From: an uncultured Arenicella sp.
GTDB lineage: Bacteria; Pseudomonadota; Gammaproteobacteria; Arenicellales; Arenicellaceae
Assembly: GCA_947499305.1 (NCBI GenBank)
Contig: CANMNN010000021.1
Coordinates: forward strand, 16,072 to 80,071
DNA length: 64,000 nucleotides
Direction: 5' to 3'
Translations under genes and position numbers: made by a program
Shown here: positions 8,871 through 18,716 of the stretch, in pieces
Numbering within the stretch: position 1 is the stretch's first letter
Layout of the letters: every line of letters starts with the position of its first letter
The notes under the pieces: model-generated
The model's database searches: none
What the model was told of the DNA's origin: nothing
Seen by the model: only the letters and a program-made list of their open reading frames with translations

Positions 8871-9962
8871 CTACCCATATGATTCACGTGGCAGATAACC
8901 AAGCAAACCATTTACGCTCGCGATTGTAGCTCGCTGCTTTTCACCAAGCACTCCAGTGTTGTAGGCTGGAGCTTTAGCCGCATCAACTTTGTAACTCATA
9001 TCTTCGAAATTACGGTCGAACCTTGGATCTGTCGCTTTGATATTACGAGTAGTATAAGAAAACTTCGCTAGATCAATAGGGTTAATATCTCGACTGAAAC
9101 GCGCAAAATCTTTAAAACGAATCGATTCTTCGATGTGGCGATCACTCTTGTGAATAAGCTCACTAATGAGTTGATGCAAAAAGTCTCCAGTGTTTTCTTT
9201 GCAACAATTCACCGCAACAATTTCGCCGCAAAGTTCTGGGAAATGACGCGACTGCCCTTCAAGTTTCAACTCAAAAAGTCTCGAATTCGATAGGAGGTGA
9301 ACATTAACCACAGTAAATCTAAAGCCTGCAAAACGAACGCGAGCAAGTAAATTTTCAACGTCCCCAGCTTTGGTTCTATCAACACTTATTAATTCACCCT
9401 CGTTTGCCGCCATCAAGGGCAAGTCGAGGTGACAATTAAACGGCGTCGCTATATTTCGACCTTTATTGATCCTAACGGTGAAAAGCTCGCGAGCCTCATG
9501 TTCGCGCACTTTCTTTACCGCGAGCATGGCCGTTTGCACGATTTCAGAGGTTGGTGTTGAAGGCTCAATTAACCAACGTCGGCCATAAACAATTTTGTCG
9601 TCTAATACGCTAGCTTTATAGCCTGCGTAGTTTTCATGCCCGATGACACCTACGATTAGGTATAAACAACTGCCTTCTTGACCGGCAAATAGTTGATACG
9701 AATTAGGCAGCGAAATCTCTGCCAGCACATTGCAAAGGTTGTCAAGTTGACGATTCACGTCTAAAAACTGCTGAGGAACCGCTCTCTCTCCATTGGCGAG
9801 CTGTATTGATGGAGCATGGGCCAGAGGCGTCTCTCCAAATTCATTTTCACTTGGCAGACAAGCGCTGTCGATATCCTGATCAGCATTGCTGACAACTAAA
9901 TTCAACCCAGATACATTCATAATAGGTGCATTCATAAAATTGGCTTCTGACTCAAAGTACAA
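8871..9962 (-). CDS. Unknown 363-residue protein
   Basis: Not recognised. The chain has no signal peptide or membrane helix and looks globular and cytosolic, with alternating strands and helices (for example SYQLFAGQEGSCLYLIVGVIG and FAGFRFTVVNVHLL) and a Tyr/Asn-rich tail ending in LLGYLPRESYG. Cysteines at CHLD, ELCGE and NCCKE are scattered, not arranged as a zinc site. The frame opens with TTG (9962) directly next to a G-rich stretch; ATG at 9935 is an alternative start. Single gene on the minus strand between ggt and the EamA transporter, with about 140 bp on each side. Confidence 0.6.
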   Translation of the reverse strand: MYFESEANFMNAPIMNVSGLNLVVSNADQDIDSACLPSENEFGETPLAHAPSIQLANGERAVPQQFLDVNRQLDNLCNVLAEISLPNSYQLFAGQEGSCLYLIVGVIGHENYAGYKASVLDDKIVYGRRWLIEPSTPTSEIVQTAMLAVKKVREHEARELFTVRINKGRNIATPFNCHLDLPLMAANEGELISVDRTKAGDVENLLARVRFAGFRFTVVNVHLLSNSRLFELKLEGQSRHFPELCGEIVAVNCCKENTGDFLHQLISELIHKSDRHIEESIRFKDFARFSRDINPIDLAKFSYTTRNIKATDPRFDRNFEDMSYKVDAAKAPAYNTGVLGEKQRATIASVNGLLGYLPRESYG

Positions 9963-10106
9963 GACCCCCTATCTCGTCAATATATTGCTAAGGGCTTGAA
10001 ACGTTTAATAGCCACTTATCAGAGTAGCGGCTCACTCTCTCGCGGAGTATGCATCCCGTCATCGCTCGAAATGTGAATTTAATGTTGCAATTATGTGAAG
10101 ATCACC

Positions 10107-10985
10107 TCACCGATTTAGCTTGGCCACTCCAGTAACTAAAGCGGTTCCGAGCAATATGGTTAACATTCCAACCAACATCATCGGTGTAATCACTTCATTT
10201 ATGAATAACGCACCCCAAAGGGACCCAAAGATAGGAATCAAAAAAGTAACCGTGATGGCTTTGGTACTGCCTATATCAACTAGCAGTTTGAAGTACATCA
10301 AATAAGCCAAGCTTGTACAAACGACAGCAAGCGCGAGTAATGAGAACCATGCGTTTGTACTTGGCATTGACTCGGGCATAAACCAAAACAATAGTGGCAA
10401 CAAAGAGATACCTGCGGTTACTTGGCTGAACATAGCAATGCTCAACGCCGAGACCCCGCTGAGTTTTTCGGACGTATAGTTCGCGGCTATGCCATATAAA
10501 ACTGGCGCAAATGCAGCGGCGGCAATCGCCAAAATTTTCCCCTCGCTTGGCACAGAAAGCTCATCACCAACTAAAACCACCACACCAACAAAGCCTAACA
10601 ACAAGCCTATGGTTGCACTTATCGATAGTCGACTGCCTAGCCATGCCCACGCTACAACTGCGCCCCAAATCGGCGCAGTACCATTGAGAATGGCCGCCAT
10701 ACCGCCAGTAATATAGAGCATAGAGTAGGCGAACAAGACGAATGGAATAGAAGAGTTAAGCAAACCAACTACGGTCAATGCAGGCCAATGATCTAAGGCG
10801 ATCTTTCGCGTTGATGGCGACTCACTAAAATACCAAAAGGGCCACAAGACCAGCGCCGCAATAATCACCCGAGCGGCAATCAGCGCGACTGCGCCAAATT
10901 CAGGTACTGCGATGCGCATAAATAAAAATGAAGCTCCCCAAAGCGCCGCCAGTGAAATTAGCAAAATTAAATGTTTAGTCGACAC
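10107..10985 (-). CDS. EamA-family (DMT superfamily) permease
   Basis: A 292-residue permease with ten hydrophobic helices arranged as two five-helix EamA repeats (first starts LAALWGASFLFMRIAV; second follows ILAIAAAAFAPVLYG). The C-terminal half contains the conserved VTFLIPIFGSLWGALFINEVIT segment. I chose GTG at 10985, which follows AGAGGGG at good distance, over the TTG 22 codons upstream. Family members export amino acids, purines or other metabolites; the substrate is unknown. Divergent from the oxidoreductase gene at 11117, with a shared 131-bp promoter region. Confidence 0.88.
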   Translation of the reverse strand: MSTKHLILLISLAALWGASFLFMRIAVPEFGAVALIAARVIIAALVLWPFWYFSESPSTRKIALDHWPALTVVGLLNSSIPFVLFAYSMLYITGGMAAILNGTAPIWGAVVAWAWLGSRLSISATIGLLLGFVGVVVLVGDELSVPSEGKILAIAAAAFAPVLYGIAANYTSEKLSGVSALSIAMFSQVTAGISLLPLLFWFMPESMPSTNAWFSLLALAVVCTSLAYLMYFKLLVDIGSTKAITVTFLIPIFGSLWGALFINEVITPMMLVGMLTILLGTALVTGVAKLNR

Positions 10986-11116
10986 TGAAGGTACCCCTCT
11001 ATTAAGCCCCATTGTAAGGCACAAATTCAGATCGACAATGCTTTTTAACAAGAGCTCAACACCCTAGTGTTAGACTTATTCGCTACCGATAAAATAAAGT
11101 CCACGAGGCAACAACA

Positions 11117-12247
11117 ATGCAACGCAGCAAACAACTTTTTTCAACCATTTCAAATGATGGTCAACTCAGCTTTGAACTTCTAGAAGTTGACGTACCAAGC
11201 CCAAAGGCGCACGAAGTTATTGTTCGTGTTGAAGCCGCACCAATTAACCCTTCGGATATGTGGCCAATGTTTGGTCCGGCCAACTTGATGGAAGCCAAAT
11301 TGGAGTATGGCGAGGAACGCAAAGTCCTTACAGCGCCTTTGTTCCCCGGAATGGCATCTCGTGTTAGCTCTCGCTTAGATCAAACCCTACCTGTAGGCAA
11401 TGAAGCGGCAGGCACTGTAGTAGCGGCAGGCGAAAGTGACGCGGCACAGGCGCTGATGGGAAAAACTGTTGCAGTTTTATCAGGTGCAACCTACGCCGAA
11501 TATTGCTGCGTGCCAGTACAAGCGTGCATGGCACATAATGAAGGCACTACTGCCGAGCAAGCAGCCTCATCATTCGTGAACCCTTTGACAGCCCTTGGCA
11601 TGGTCGACACGATGCGCATGGAAGGTCATTCGGCACTGATTCATACAGCAGCTGCATCGGGCCTTGGTCAAATGCTAAACAAAATCTGCTTAGCCGAAGA
11701 TGTTCCGTTAATTAATATTGTTCGCAAATCAGATCAGGTAGACCTACTTAAGGGTATCGGCGCTAAGATCGTACTTAACTCTTCAGACGATAGTTTTAAG
11801 CAGGACTTGTACCACGCGATTAACGAAACAGGCGCTACGCTAGCGTTTGATGCGATTGGCGGCGGCGATTTAGTCAGTGACATTTTGACAGCAATGGAAC
11901 GTGTTGGCAGCAAAGATGCCGTGGGCCTAAACACTTATGGATCTCCTGAGCACAAACAAGTTTATATCTATGGTGGCTTAGATTTTTCTCCTACCGTACT
12001 CAATCGTGCCTATGGCATGACATGGAGCATTGGTGGTTTTCTATTAATGCAATTCTTGGGCAAGATCACGCCGCAGCGAATTGGCGAGCTTCATAAGCGA
12101 GTTGCTGATGAAATCGACACTACTTTCGCCAGCAACTTCACCGATACTCTTAGCTTTGAGCAAGCCATGACCCCAAGCTACATTGCTCAATACAATGCCA
12201 AAAAGACCGGTGAAAAATTCTTGATTAATCCATCGTTGGGCGCTTAA
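11117..12247 (+). CDS. MDR-family zinc-independent alcohol dehydrogenase / quinone oxidoreductase-like
   Basis: A 376-residue medium-chain dehydrogenase/reductase. The N-terminal GroES-like domain has VEAAPINPSDMWPMFG and GNEAAGTVVAAGE; the Rossmann domain carries AAASGLGQMLNKIC for NADP(H). The catalytic and structural zinc cysteines are absent, as in quinone oxidoreductases. A three-dozen-residue insert near 53-90 (GPANLMEAKLEYGEERKV...) lengthens the N-terminal domain. A GAGG lies eleven bases before the ATG. It is followed 34 bp later by a DUF1232 gene on the same strand. Cytosolic NADPH-dependent reduction is the probable role; substrate unknown. Confidence 0.87.
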   Translation: MQRSKQLFSTISNDGQLSFELLEVDVPSPKAHEVIVRVEAAPINPSDMWPMFGPANLMEAKLEYGEERKVLTAPLFPGMASRVSSRLDQTLPVGNEAAGTVVAAGESDAAQALMGKTVAVLSGATYAEYCCVPVQACMAHNEGTTAEQAASSFVNPLTALGMVDTMRMEGHSALIHTAAASGLGQMLNKICLAEDVPLINIVRKSDQVDLLKGIGAKIVLNSSDDSFKQDLYHAINETGATLAFDAIGGGDLVSDILTAMERVGSKDAVGLNTYGSPEHKQVYIYGGLDFSPTVLNRAYGMTWSIGGFLLMQFLGKITPQRIGELHKRVADEIDTTFASNFTDTLSFEQAMTPSYIAQYNAKKTGEKFLINPSLGA

Positions 12248-12281
12248 ACCATTCTTTTTACTCTAGATTGGTAATTCGAAA

Positions 12282-12701
12282 TTGAACCGCATCACTAATA
12301 GTCGTGCCTACCAAAGGGCTCAACGTTTAGTAAATGCGACAATCGCCAGCCCGGCTAAGCTCTTGAGCTTGGCCGGTTCTGCGCGAAAAAAGGCGAGTAA
12401 AAATGCCAAATCGAAGGTATTCGACCTACTGGAGCCGATCAAAGCCTCTTATCGCCTAATGCAGGCCTACGCTAGCGGCGAGTACCGTGATATTTCACTA
12501 GAAAGCTTTGGATTGATCGTTGCTGCAATGATCTATTTCGTTATGCCGATAGATGCAATGCCGGATTTTATCGCGGGGCTAGGCCTCGCTGACGACGCAA
12601 CATTGCTGGCTTGGACATTCTCTAAGGTGAAAGAAGAGCTAGACCGTTTCTTGAACTGGGAACAACAGCATAATAAACCTGACCAGCTGAATAGCCCCTG
12701 A
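12282..12701 (+). CDS. YkvA/DUF1232 family protein
   Basis: A 139-residue protein. Residues 75-115 give the DUF1232 core: FGLIVAAMIYFVMPIDAMPDFI followed by GLADDATLLAW. The family is small, membrane-associated and of unknown function, often near stress genes. The N-terminal 55 residues are basic and probably helical. The frame opens with TTG and has only a weak ribosome binding site, so the exact start is unsure. Likely co-transcribed with the oxidoreductase before it. Confidence 0.8.
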   Translation: MNRITNSRAYQRAQRLVNATIASPAKLLSLAGSARKKASKNAKSKVFDLLEPIKASYRLMQAYASGEYRDISLESFGLIVAAMIYFVMPIDAMPDFIAGLGLADDATLLAWTFSKVKEELDRFLNWEQQHNKPDQLNSP

Positions 12702-13316
12702 GCTCAGAGTCACCCCGCAATCGACCGGTTTTAGTAAATCCGTCCAATCTAGCTCCTTTATTCTCCCCCGCAGCCTCCTTCCTGGTGAATTGTGAAGCCA
12801 CTCGCTCTGAACTCCGATGACTTTTACACTCAGTGCTCTAACCGCGACTTAGTGGCCAAATGACCAGAAAAAAAACGAATTTTAACGCTTATTATCAAAT
12901 TTCTCTTGAGTTCAGGTTGATTAATCAACATATGCTTGATTGCCTATATGTTATTTATATGATAAAACATACGAATCATTGAACGGTTATTATTAAAAAG
13001 AGTCGTCTAGTCAGGATTTTTTTGCATTTCTGACTTGGTTTTCGCCGACCGAAAAATTTAACCACATTGACAAAGCTGGCCAACGGTACAAAAAAGGTTG
13101 CCAGTCGTTGATTACAAATTTGCACCGCAGGACTCGTTCTATGTGCGGTACTAAGGCGTAAGAGAGAATCGTTTGGAGGATGAATGCAATTTAAGAGCCA
13201 TAGCTCAAAAAGCGCTTCCAGGTGTCGAACCCTGAAGTGCGAGTCTTCGCTTGATTGCGGCCACCCCTCAAACACTACTATCTATCAAAAATACTGATAT
13301 TCGAGGGAGAATAGTT
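12702..13316 (+). other. Intergenic region before the TonB-dependent receptor
   Basis: About 615 bp without a gene I believe. A minus-strand frame at 12976-13275 has no ribosome binding site and a composition unlike the neighbouring genes, so I leave it out. The segment from 12890 to 12990 is AT-rich and carries a perfect 14-bp palindrome; it is the likely promoter/operator region of the receptor gene. A long untranslated leader for the receptor is possible. Confidence 0.5.
12916..12929. promoter_or_regulatory. Perfect palindrome GTTGATTAATCAAC, candidate operator
   Basis: Fourteen bases that read identically on both strands, in an AT-rich stretch about 390 bp before the receptor start. Perfect palindromes of this size are frequent binding sites for dimeric repressors. 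No regulator gene adjoins it, so its partner is unknown. Confidence 0.35.
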
Positions 13317-16100
13317 ATGCACAAAAGGCATATGCAGAAAAATAGTAAGAGCGCCGTTCTAAAACGAACTGCACTCGCCATCGCTGTATCCAGCGCCGTA
13401 CCCATGATGCTTCCGAGCGTGGCCATTGCGCAAGATGGTGCAGCACTTGAAGAAGTTGTAGTCACCGGCATTCGAAGTTCGATTAAACGAGCTCAAGACA
13501 TCAAGCGCGACGCATCAGGCGTCGTTGATTCAATCGCGGCAGAAGATTTAGGCAAGTTCCCAGATCTAAATGTAGCCGAGTCACTGCAACGTATCCCTGG
13601 CGTGGCGATTGACCGCTCTGGCGGTGAGGGTCAGGCTGTAACCGTGCGAGGTTTAGGCCCCCAATTTAACAACGTGCTACTTAATGGTCGACAAATTGCC
13701 ACTGAAACAGGTGGCCGAGAGTTCAGCTTTGACGTACTTGCGGCTGAGCAAATCACTGGCGCCAATGTATACAAATCAGGCAATGCGACATTGCAGTCAG
13801 GCGGTATCGGCGCGACGGTTAACGTAACAAGCGCACGCCCACTAACAACACCTGGCTTGCAAATCGCAGGCTCGGTTAAAGCAATCTATGAGACTCTCTC
13901 GGAAGACACTAGCCCCGCAGCCTCACTAATCATCAGCAATACTTTTGCCGATGACACTATCGGTGTTGGCTTATCGGTGAGTCGTCAAGAGCGTGACGTG
14001 CAAATCAACCGAATCCAGACAGCAGGTTGGAGACCGGGCCAAACGATTTCAAACAATCGTGATGGCGTGCTATTCGAGAACGCGTTTATCCCTCGTAACT
14101 GGGATCAAATTGTTGACACTCAAGAACGCACACGTACAAATCTAGCATTGACTCTGCAATACGCGCCAAGTGATGACCTGAGCATTACTTTAGATGGATT
14201 TCAATCTAAATTCGAAATCGATTCATTAGTTACGGACCTAGCTTCTTGGTTCGAACCAGATCGTGTTGGTTCTGCGTCAATCGACCCAGCAACCGGAACC
14301 TTACTTAACTTCACCCAAGAAATTGGTTTAAATCAAGGCTCTGGCGACCCAGCGACTGACTTCGTATCGCATACGCGTAATGGACGTGACTCAACTACCG
14401 ATGGTTTCGGCCTAAATGTTGATTGGGCAATCAATGACCGCTTGTCGGCTGTTTTTGATGTGTCCCGTTCTACAGCTGAAAATGAGCAAGCCGGCCAAAA
14501 CCGCTTCAATGTAATTGGTATCATCAATAACTATCAGTTTAGTGGCAATCCTGGCTCTACACCTGTAGTGACACATGATGGATTTGGTGCAGGCCAACTA
14601 CCTTCAGCTGATCGCACACGATTGCATTATAACGAGCGTAACGGTGTTACCAACCGTGATGAAATCGATGCGGTTAAGCTAGACTTCACCTACGCTCTAG
14701 ACGGTGATGTTCTAGAGAGTATCAAGTTTGGCGCTTATTCGTCGTCACGCGAGAACGAACGTTTTCAAAGATTTGGCAACCAATGCGCATTCTGCGGATA
14801 CGGCACGGCAGCGCCGAATGACACTGTCGGCTTATCTGTCTTCAATGCTGAGAACTTTTTCCCTGGCTTGATCGATCAGTTCTATACGTATGATGGTGAT
14901 GCCTATGAAGCCTTCTTAGCGTCAACAGGCAACCCTGTTGTTGCAACACTGCAAAATAACCGCTTCACAATCAACGAAGATGTAACTAGCTTCTATATTG
15001 ATGCAACGATGAATTTTGAGCTTGCAGAAATGCCTCTAGAAGTGAATCTTGGCGCTCGATATGCTGACACAGATATCGACGTAGCAGCGGTTCAAAGTGA
15101 CATTGCTGATGTAGTGCCTACAAGCGATCTGACTCTGTTTGCTAACCGTTTTGGGCCAGCGAGCCAATTCAGCGACGGCAGCTCATATGACAATTTCTTA
15201 CCGAGTCTAAACGCTAAATTAGAGCTAAATGACAGCATGGTTGTTCGTTTTTCAGCCTACGAGTCACTTACACGTGCAACGCTATCTGAGCTTTCTCCAG
15301 CTACAACGTTTAACGAGCCTCGTCGTCAAAACCTCACTGCACAAGGCGGCAACCCAGGTCTCGAACCATTTGAGTCAACTAACTTCGACCTTGGCTTTGA
15401 ATGGTATTACGGTGACGCGAGTAGCTTTTCGATTGCGTACTTCAACAAAGATATTGGCAACTTCGTGACAACCCTAACTGGCAATGAGACTTTCACTCTT
15501 GCAAATCGTAGCGCGGCAGACGGATTCCGTTGTGCCGACGCACTTTGTGCTCCAGGTGCATTGGTCCCAGGTCAAGATATCGTCGCGACTACCGACGAGC
15601 TCAATGGTGAAAGTGAAGTTTACCGCGTTGCGCGACCTCAGAATGGTCGCTCAGCCGATGTAGATGGCTTCGAAATCGCGATTACTCATATCTTTGAAAA
15701 TGGCTTCGGTATTTCGGCCAACGCAACATTCGTTGATAGCAATGTAAGCCTAGGTTCAGATACAAGTACTAGCTTTGCGCTCGAAGGTTTGGGCGACTCA
15801 CAGAACTTGGTATTGTTCTACGAGGACGATCGCATGCAAGCACGTATCGCTTACAATAATCGTGAAGCGTTCTTGCGTCAGATCGACAATGGTTTCAATG
15901 GCGAGCCGATAAACACCAACGAGTTTGGCCAAGTTGATATCAGCGCAAGCTATAACATCAATGATACTTTGACTGTCTTTTTAGAAGGCACGAATATCAC
16001 TGAAGAAGAGCTTGTTCAAACCGGCCGTTTTGCTAACCAAACTTACAATATCGAAGACAATGGCGCGCGTTATGCTGTTGGTATTCGTGGTAAGTGGTAA
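13317..16100 (+). CDS. TonB-dependent receptor
   Basis: A 927-residue outer-membrane receptor. The start is ATG at 13317, preceded by GAGGGAGA; an upstream in-frame TTG is rejected. Signal peptide to about residue 38 (VAIAQ). The TonB box is EEVVVTG, then the plug with DIAAEDLGKFPDLNVAESLQRIPGVAI-type motifs and VTVRGLGPQFNNVLLNGRQI, then a 22-strand barrel with C-terminal ARYAVGIRGKW. This is the receptor type (long Caulobacter/Xanthomonas-like) that is usually next to flavin halogenase and SapC genes, as here, and takes up large carbohydrates or peptides. A rho-independent terminator follows, so it is a separate unit from the halogenase. Confidence 0.95.
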   Translation: MHKRHMQKNSKSAVLKRTALAIAVSSAVPMMLPSVAIAQDGAALEEVVVTGIRSSIKRAQDIKRDASGVVDSIAAEDLGKFPDLNVAESLQRIPGVAIDRSGGEGQAVTVRGLGPQFNNVLLNGRQIATETGGREFSFDVLAAEQITGANVYKSGNATLQSGGIGATVNVTSARPLTTPGLQIAGSVKAIYETLSEDTSPAASLIISNTFADDTIGVGLSVSRQERDVQINRIQTAGWRPGQTISNNRDGVLFENAFIPRNWDQIVDTQERTRTNLALTLQYAPSDDLSITLDGFQSKFEIDSLVTDLASWFEPDRVGSASIDPATGTLLNFTQEIGLNQGSGDPATDFVSHTRNGRDSTTDGFGLNVDWAINDRLSAVFDVSRSTAENEQAGQNRFNVIGIINNYQFSGNPGSTPVVTHDGFGAGQLPSADRTRLHYNERNGVTNRDEIDAVKLDFTYALDGDVLESIKFGAYSSSRENERFQRFGNQCAFCGYGTAAPNDTVGLSVFNAENFFPGLIDQFYTYDGDAYEAFLASTGNPVVATLQNNRFTINEDVTSFYIDATMNFELAEMPLEVNLGARYADTDIDVAAVQSDIADVVPTSDLTLFANRFGPASQFSDGSSYDNFLPSLNAKLELNDSMVVRFSAYESLTRATLSELSPATTFNEPRRQNLTAQGGNPGLEPFESTNFDLGFEWYYGDASSFSIAYFNKDIGNFVTTLTGNETFTLANRSAADGFRCADALCAPGALVPGQDIVATTDELNGESEVYRVARPQNGRSADVDGFEIAITHIFENGFGISANATFVDSNVSLGSDTSTSFALEGLGDSQNLVLFYEDDRMQARIAYNNREAFLRQIDNGFNGEPINTNEFGQVDISASYNINDTLTVFLEGTNITEEELVQTGRFANQTYNIEDNGARYAVGIRGKW

Positions 16101-16141
16101 ACCGATCTAACTAAATGACAGTTTAGTTAAACGTACAAAAG

Positions 16142-16172
16142 TGGCCCACTAATTTTGGTGGGCCATTTTTTT
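16142..16172 (+). terminator. Rho-independent terminator after the receptor gene
   Basis: Eight-bp stem TGGCCCAC/GTGGGCCA with an 8-base loop, followed by seven T residues. It lies 41 bp after the receptor stop codon. Confidence 0.9.
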
Positions 16173-16305
16173 GCCTAGAAGAAAATCACTTATGTCGAAT
16201 TAAGCCTTTTCAGGCTAAACCCTGGGTGACAGCATATTCTCAGAAACTTGTCGTCACTTGCAGTAGGATGATCATTCGATCAAAAAATTCAATCTGTTTT
16301 AAATT

Positions 16306-17826
16306 ATGTCAAACGCAATTAGAACCCTAGCGATTGTCGGCGGTGGCACGGCAGGTTGGCTATCAGCCGCAGTTATCGCAGCGCAGCACAAGTCTGATCA
16401 TCCTGATGCACTCAAAGTTGTATTAGTCGAAGCCTCGGACATACCAACGGTTGGTGTTGGCGAAGGCACCTGGCCGACGATGAAAAACACCATTCGAAAA
16501 ATTGGCCTTAAAGAGAGCGAGCTGTTTTCAAAATGCCACGCCGCGTTTAAGCAAGGCGGCAAGTTTGTCGATTGGGTTCACGGTAATGGCGATTTTTACT
16601 ATCACCCATTTACCGTGCCTTTAGGCTATGGTCGCATCGACCTAGCGCCCTATGTCTCTGATATTGAAAACTTCGCGGTTGAGTCAAACTTTCAGCATCA
16701 CGTATGCGAAGCCGGTTTAGCACCTAGAAGCTTAGGTGAAGCTGAGTATTCTGGGCAGTGCAATTATGCCTACCACTTAGACGCCGGAGAATTTGCCGAA
16801 TTACTCAAGAACTTTTGCAAGGAAACACTCGGCGTTGAGCATATTATCGGCACCGTAGAAGGTGTTAAAAAACGCGATAGCGATACGATTGAATCGGTAC
16901 TTCTCGATCAGGGGCGCGAACTGAAAGCCGACCTTTTCGTTGACTGTACTGGATTTCGCTCACTCTTGTTAGGCGACCAATTGGGGGTACCCTTCGTCTC
17001 GGCAGACCAGTATTTATTTAACGATTCAGCATTGGCCTTACACATGCCATACACTGAGGAAAAAGATGATATCGCGAGCCATACTATCGCAACAGGCCAG
17101 AATGCTGGCTGGCTATGGGATATTGGCCTTACGCACCGGCGAGGCGTCGGCCATGTTTACTCAAGTGAGTATTTAAGCGATGACGAAGCCGCCAATAATC
17201 TTAAAACGTATTTGGGCCCAGAAGCTAATGATATCGAACCCAGAAAAATTAGCTTTAAGTCGGGTCATCGACAGCAGTTTTGGAAAGGCAATTGCGTGGC
17301 AATAGGCATGTCAGCAGGTTTTGTCGAGCCATTAGAAGCAACCGCTATTATGTTGGTAGAAATTTCCGCACGCTATGTCGCTGAGAATCTTCCGCCCGAC
17401 AATAAACTAATGCGTATCACGGCGAAGCGCTTTAATGAGCAAATGAATTATCGCTGGGGTCGAATCATCGATTTCTTAAAATTACATTATATGTTGACCA
17501 AAAGGCCCGAACCCTATTGGCAAGCACATACAGAAGAGGCTAGTATTCCTGAATCCTTGAAGGAGGATCTCGAAATTTGGAGCCACCGCGGGCCTATCAA
17601 TAGCGACTTCGACAGCGCTATTGAACTTTTCCCTGCAGCAAGCTACCAATATGTGATGTATGGCATGGGCTTTAAACCTGATTTCAATCGCCAAGCGTAT
17701 CTATACCAACAAGAAAAACAAGCAGAGCGCATCATCCAACAAAACCAAAAGATAACCGAGCAGATGCTGCGCACTTTACCGCCCCATCGGCAATACATAC
17801 AGCAATGGCTTTCAAGCAGCCATTAA
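16306..17826 (+). CDS. Flavin-dependent tryptophan halogenase-family protein
   Basis: A 506-residue FAD protein. The dinucleotide fold motif VGGGTAGW is at 11-18; VGVGEGTWPTMKN and the AAFKQGGKF segment hold the place of the catalytic lysine loop; the WLWDIG stretch near residue 268 corresponds to the WxWxIP halogenase signature, with G in place of P. In the family, WxWxIP blocks monooxygenase activity. Members linked to TonB receptors in marine bacteria have no proven substrate, so halogenation of tryptophan itself is not implied. No strong ribosome binding site before the ATG. The stop overlaps the longest SapC frame. Confidence 0.88.
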   Translation: MSNAIRTLAIVGGGTAGWLSAAVIAAQHKSDHPDALKVVLVEASDIPTVGVGEGTWPTMKNTIRKIGLKESELFSKCHAAFKQGGKFVDWVHGNGDFYYHPFTVPLGYGRIDLAPYVSDIENFAVESNFQHHVCEAGLAPRSLGEAEYSGQCNYAYHLDAGEFAELLKNFCKETLGVEHIIGTVEGVKKRDSDTIESVLLDQGRELKADLFVDCTGFRSLLLGDQLGVPFVSADQYLFNDSALALHMPYTEEKDDIASHTIATGQNAGWLWDIGLTHRRGVGHVYSSEYLSDDEAANNLKTYLGPEANDIEPRKISFKSGHRQQFWKGNCVAIGMSAGFVEPLEATAIMLVEISARYVAENLPPDNKLMRITAKRFNEQMNYRWGRIIDFLKLHYMLTKRPEPYWQAHTEEASIPESLKEDLEIWSHRGPINSDFDSAIELFPAASYQYVMYGMGFKPDFNRQAYLYQQEKQAERIIQQNQKITEQMLRTLPPHRQYIQQWLSSSH

Positions 17827-18641
17827 ATGTGAGCTCACAACCTAAAAAAGTAAGTAAAAACATGTCTGAAGACCACAAAAAACCAAGCCTAACCGAACTT
17901 AGCTTAGAGAACCACGCCAACCTAAAAATGGACCCTAATGGTGTTATTGCGGTTGCTAAATCGCAGCACATGATCAACCTTAAGGTTAGTGAAGTAGGGA
18001 TGGCAGCAAGCAGCTTTCCAATCTTTTTAAGCCGCCCTGCAGAAGGTGCGGACTGGGCTATCTCGGCAATAAATAGCTATGAACTCGATTCTAACTTGTT
18101 CGTCGAAAACGACACTTGGACGGCAACGCACACTCCAATTGGTATGCAGACTTACCCATTCTTCTTAATGCGGTCAGAACGTGATGAGAAGAGCTTTACC
18201 ATTGGCATCGACGAAAAAAATAGCGTGTTTTCAGAAACCGAGGGCGAGGCACTATTTGAAAACGGCAAAGCGTCAATTCGCCTTAGCCAGGCGACGGCAC
18301 AACTCGAATTAGAAGTTAAGCACGATGTACACACCTATAAATTCACTAAAAAAATCGAAGAACTAGGCTTAATAAAGGACATCGACCTGCAGGTACACTA
18401 TAAATCTGGACTGGTTAATACCTTAAAGGGCTTGTGTACTATTGATGAACAAGCCCTTTACGACCTTGATGCTGAAACCTTCGCGGGGCTTCGCAAAGAA
18501 GGCTATCTAATGCCTCTCTACACCATGTTAACGTCAATTTACCAGTTTAATAACTTGATTAAGATTCACAATCGCTTGACCCCGGAAAAAGCAATTTTGC
18601 AAGTTAAACTAGAAGTGCCAAAAGAAGAAGCGAGCGCCTAA
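17805..18641 (+). CDS. SapC family protein
   Basis: A 278-residue protein (from the first ATG) with SapC features: HMINLKVSEVGMAASSFPIFL, a central ANGKASIRLSQATA-type region (here FENGKASIRLS) and a C-terminal LTPEKAILQVKLEVP segment. The family is named after a Campylobacter S-layer locus gene, but in marine gammaproteobacteria it goes with TonB receptors and halogenases and its activity is unknown. The first ATG overlaps the halogenase by 22 bp; ATG at 17862 gives 259 residues and is equally likely. A terminator follows, closing this transcript. Confidence 0.85.
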   Translation: MAFKQPLNVSSQPKKVSKNMSEDHKKPSLTELSLENHANLKMDPNGVIAVAKSQHMINLKVSEVGMAASSFPIFLSRPAEGADWAISAINSYELDSNLFVENDTWTATHTPIGMQTYPFFLMRSERDEKSFTIGIDEKNSVFSETEGEALFENGKASIRLSQATAQLELEVKHDVHTYKFTKKIEELGLIKDIDLQVHYKSGLVNTLKGLCTIDEQALYDLDAETFAGLRKEGYLMPLYTMLTSIYQFNNLIKIHNRLTPEKAILQVKLEVPKEEASA

Positions 18642-18675
18642 AACAGTATTCTGAGTGAAAACTTGGTTCGCTTGA

Positions 18676-18703
18676 AGCCTCAGCGCTACGCTGGGGCTTT
18701 TTT
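18676..18703 (+). terminator. Rho-independent terminator after the SapC gene
   Basis: Ten-bp stem AGCCTCAGCG/CGCTGGGGCT (one G:T pair) with a CTA loop, then a run of T. It lies 35 bp after the SapC stop. Confidence 0.9.
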
Positions 18704-18716
18704 AGGCTCTATTTTC

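Noticed and set aside
12976..13275. 99-codon minus-strand ORF before the receptor
   Set aside because: No start signal, no family resemblance, and it lies in the presumed promoter region.
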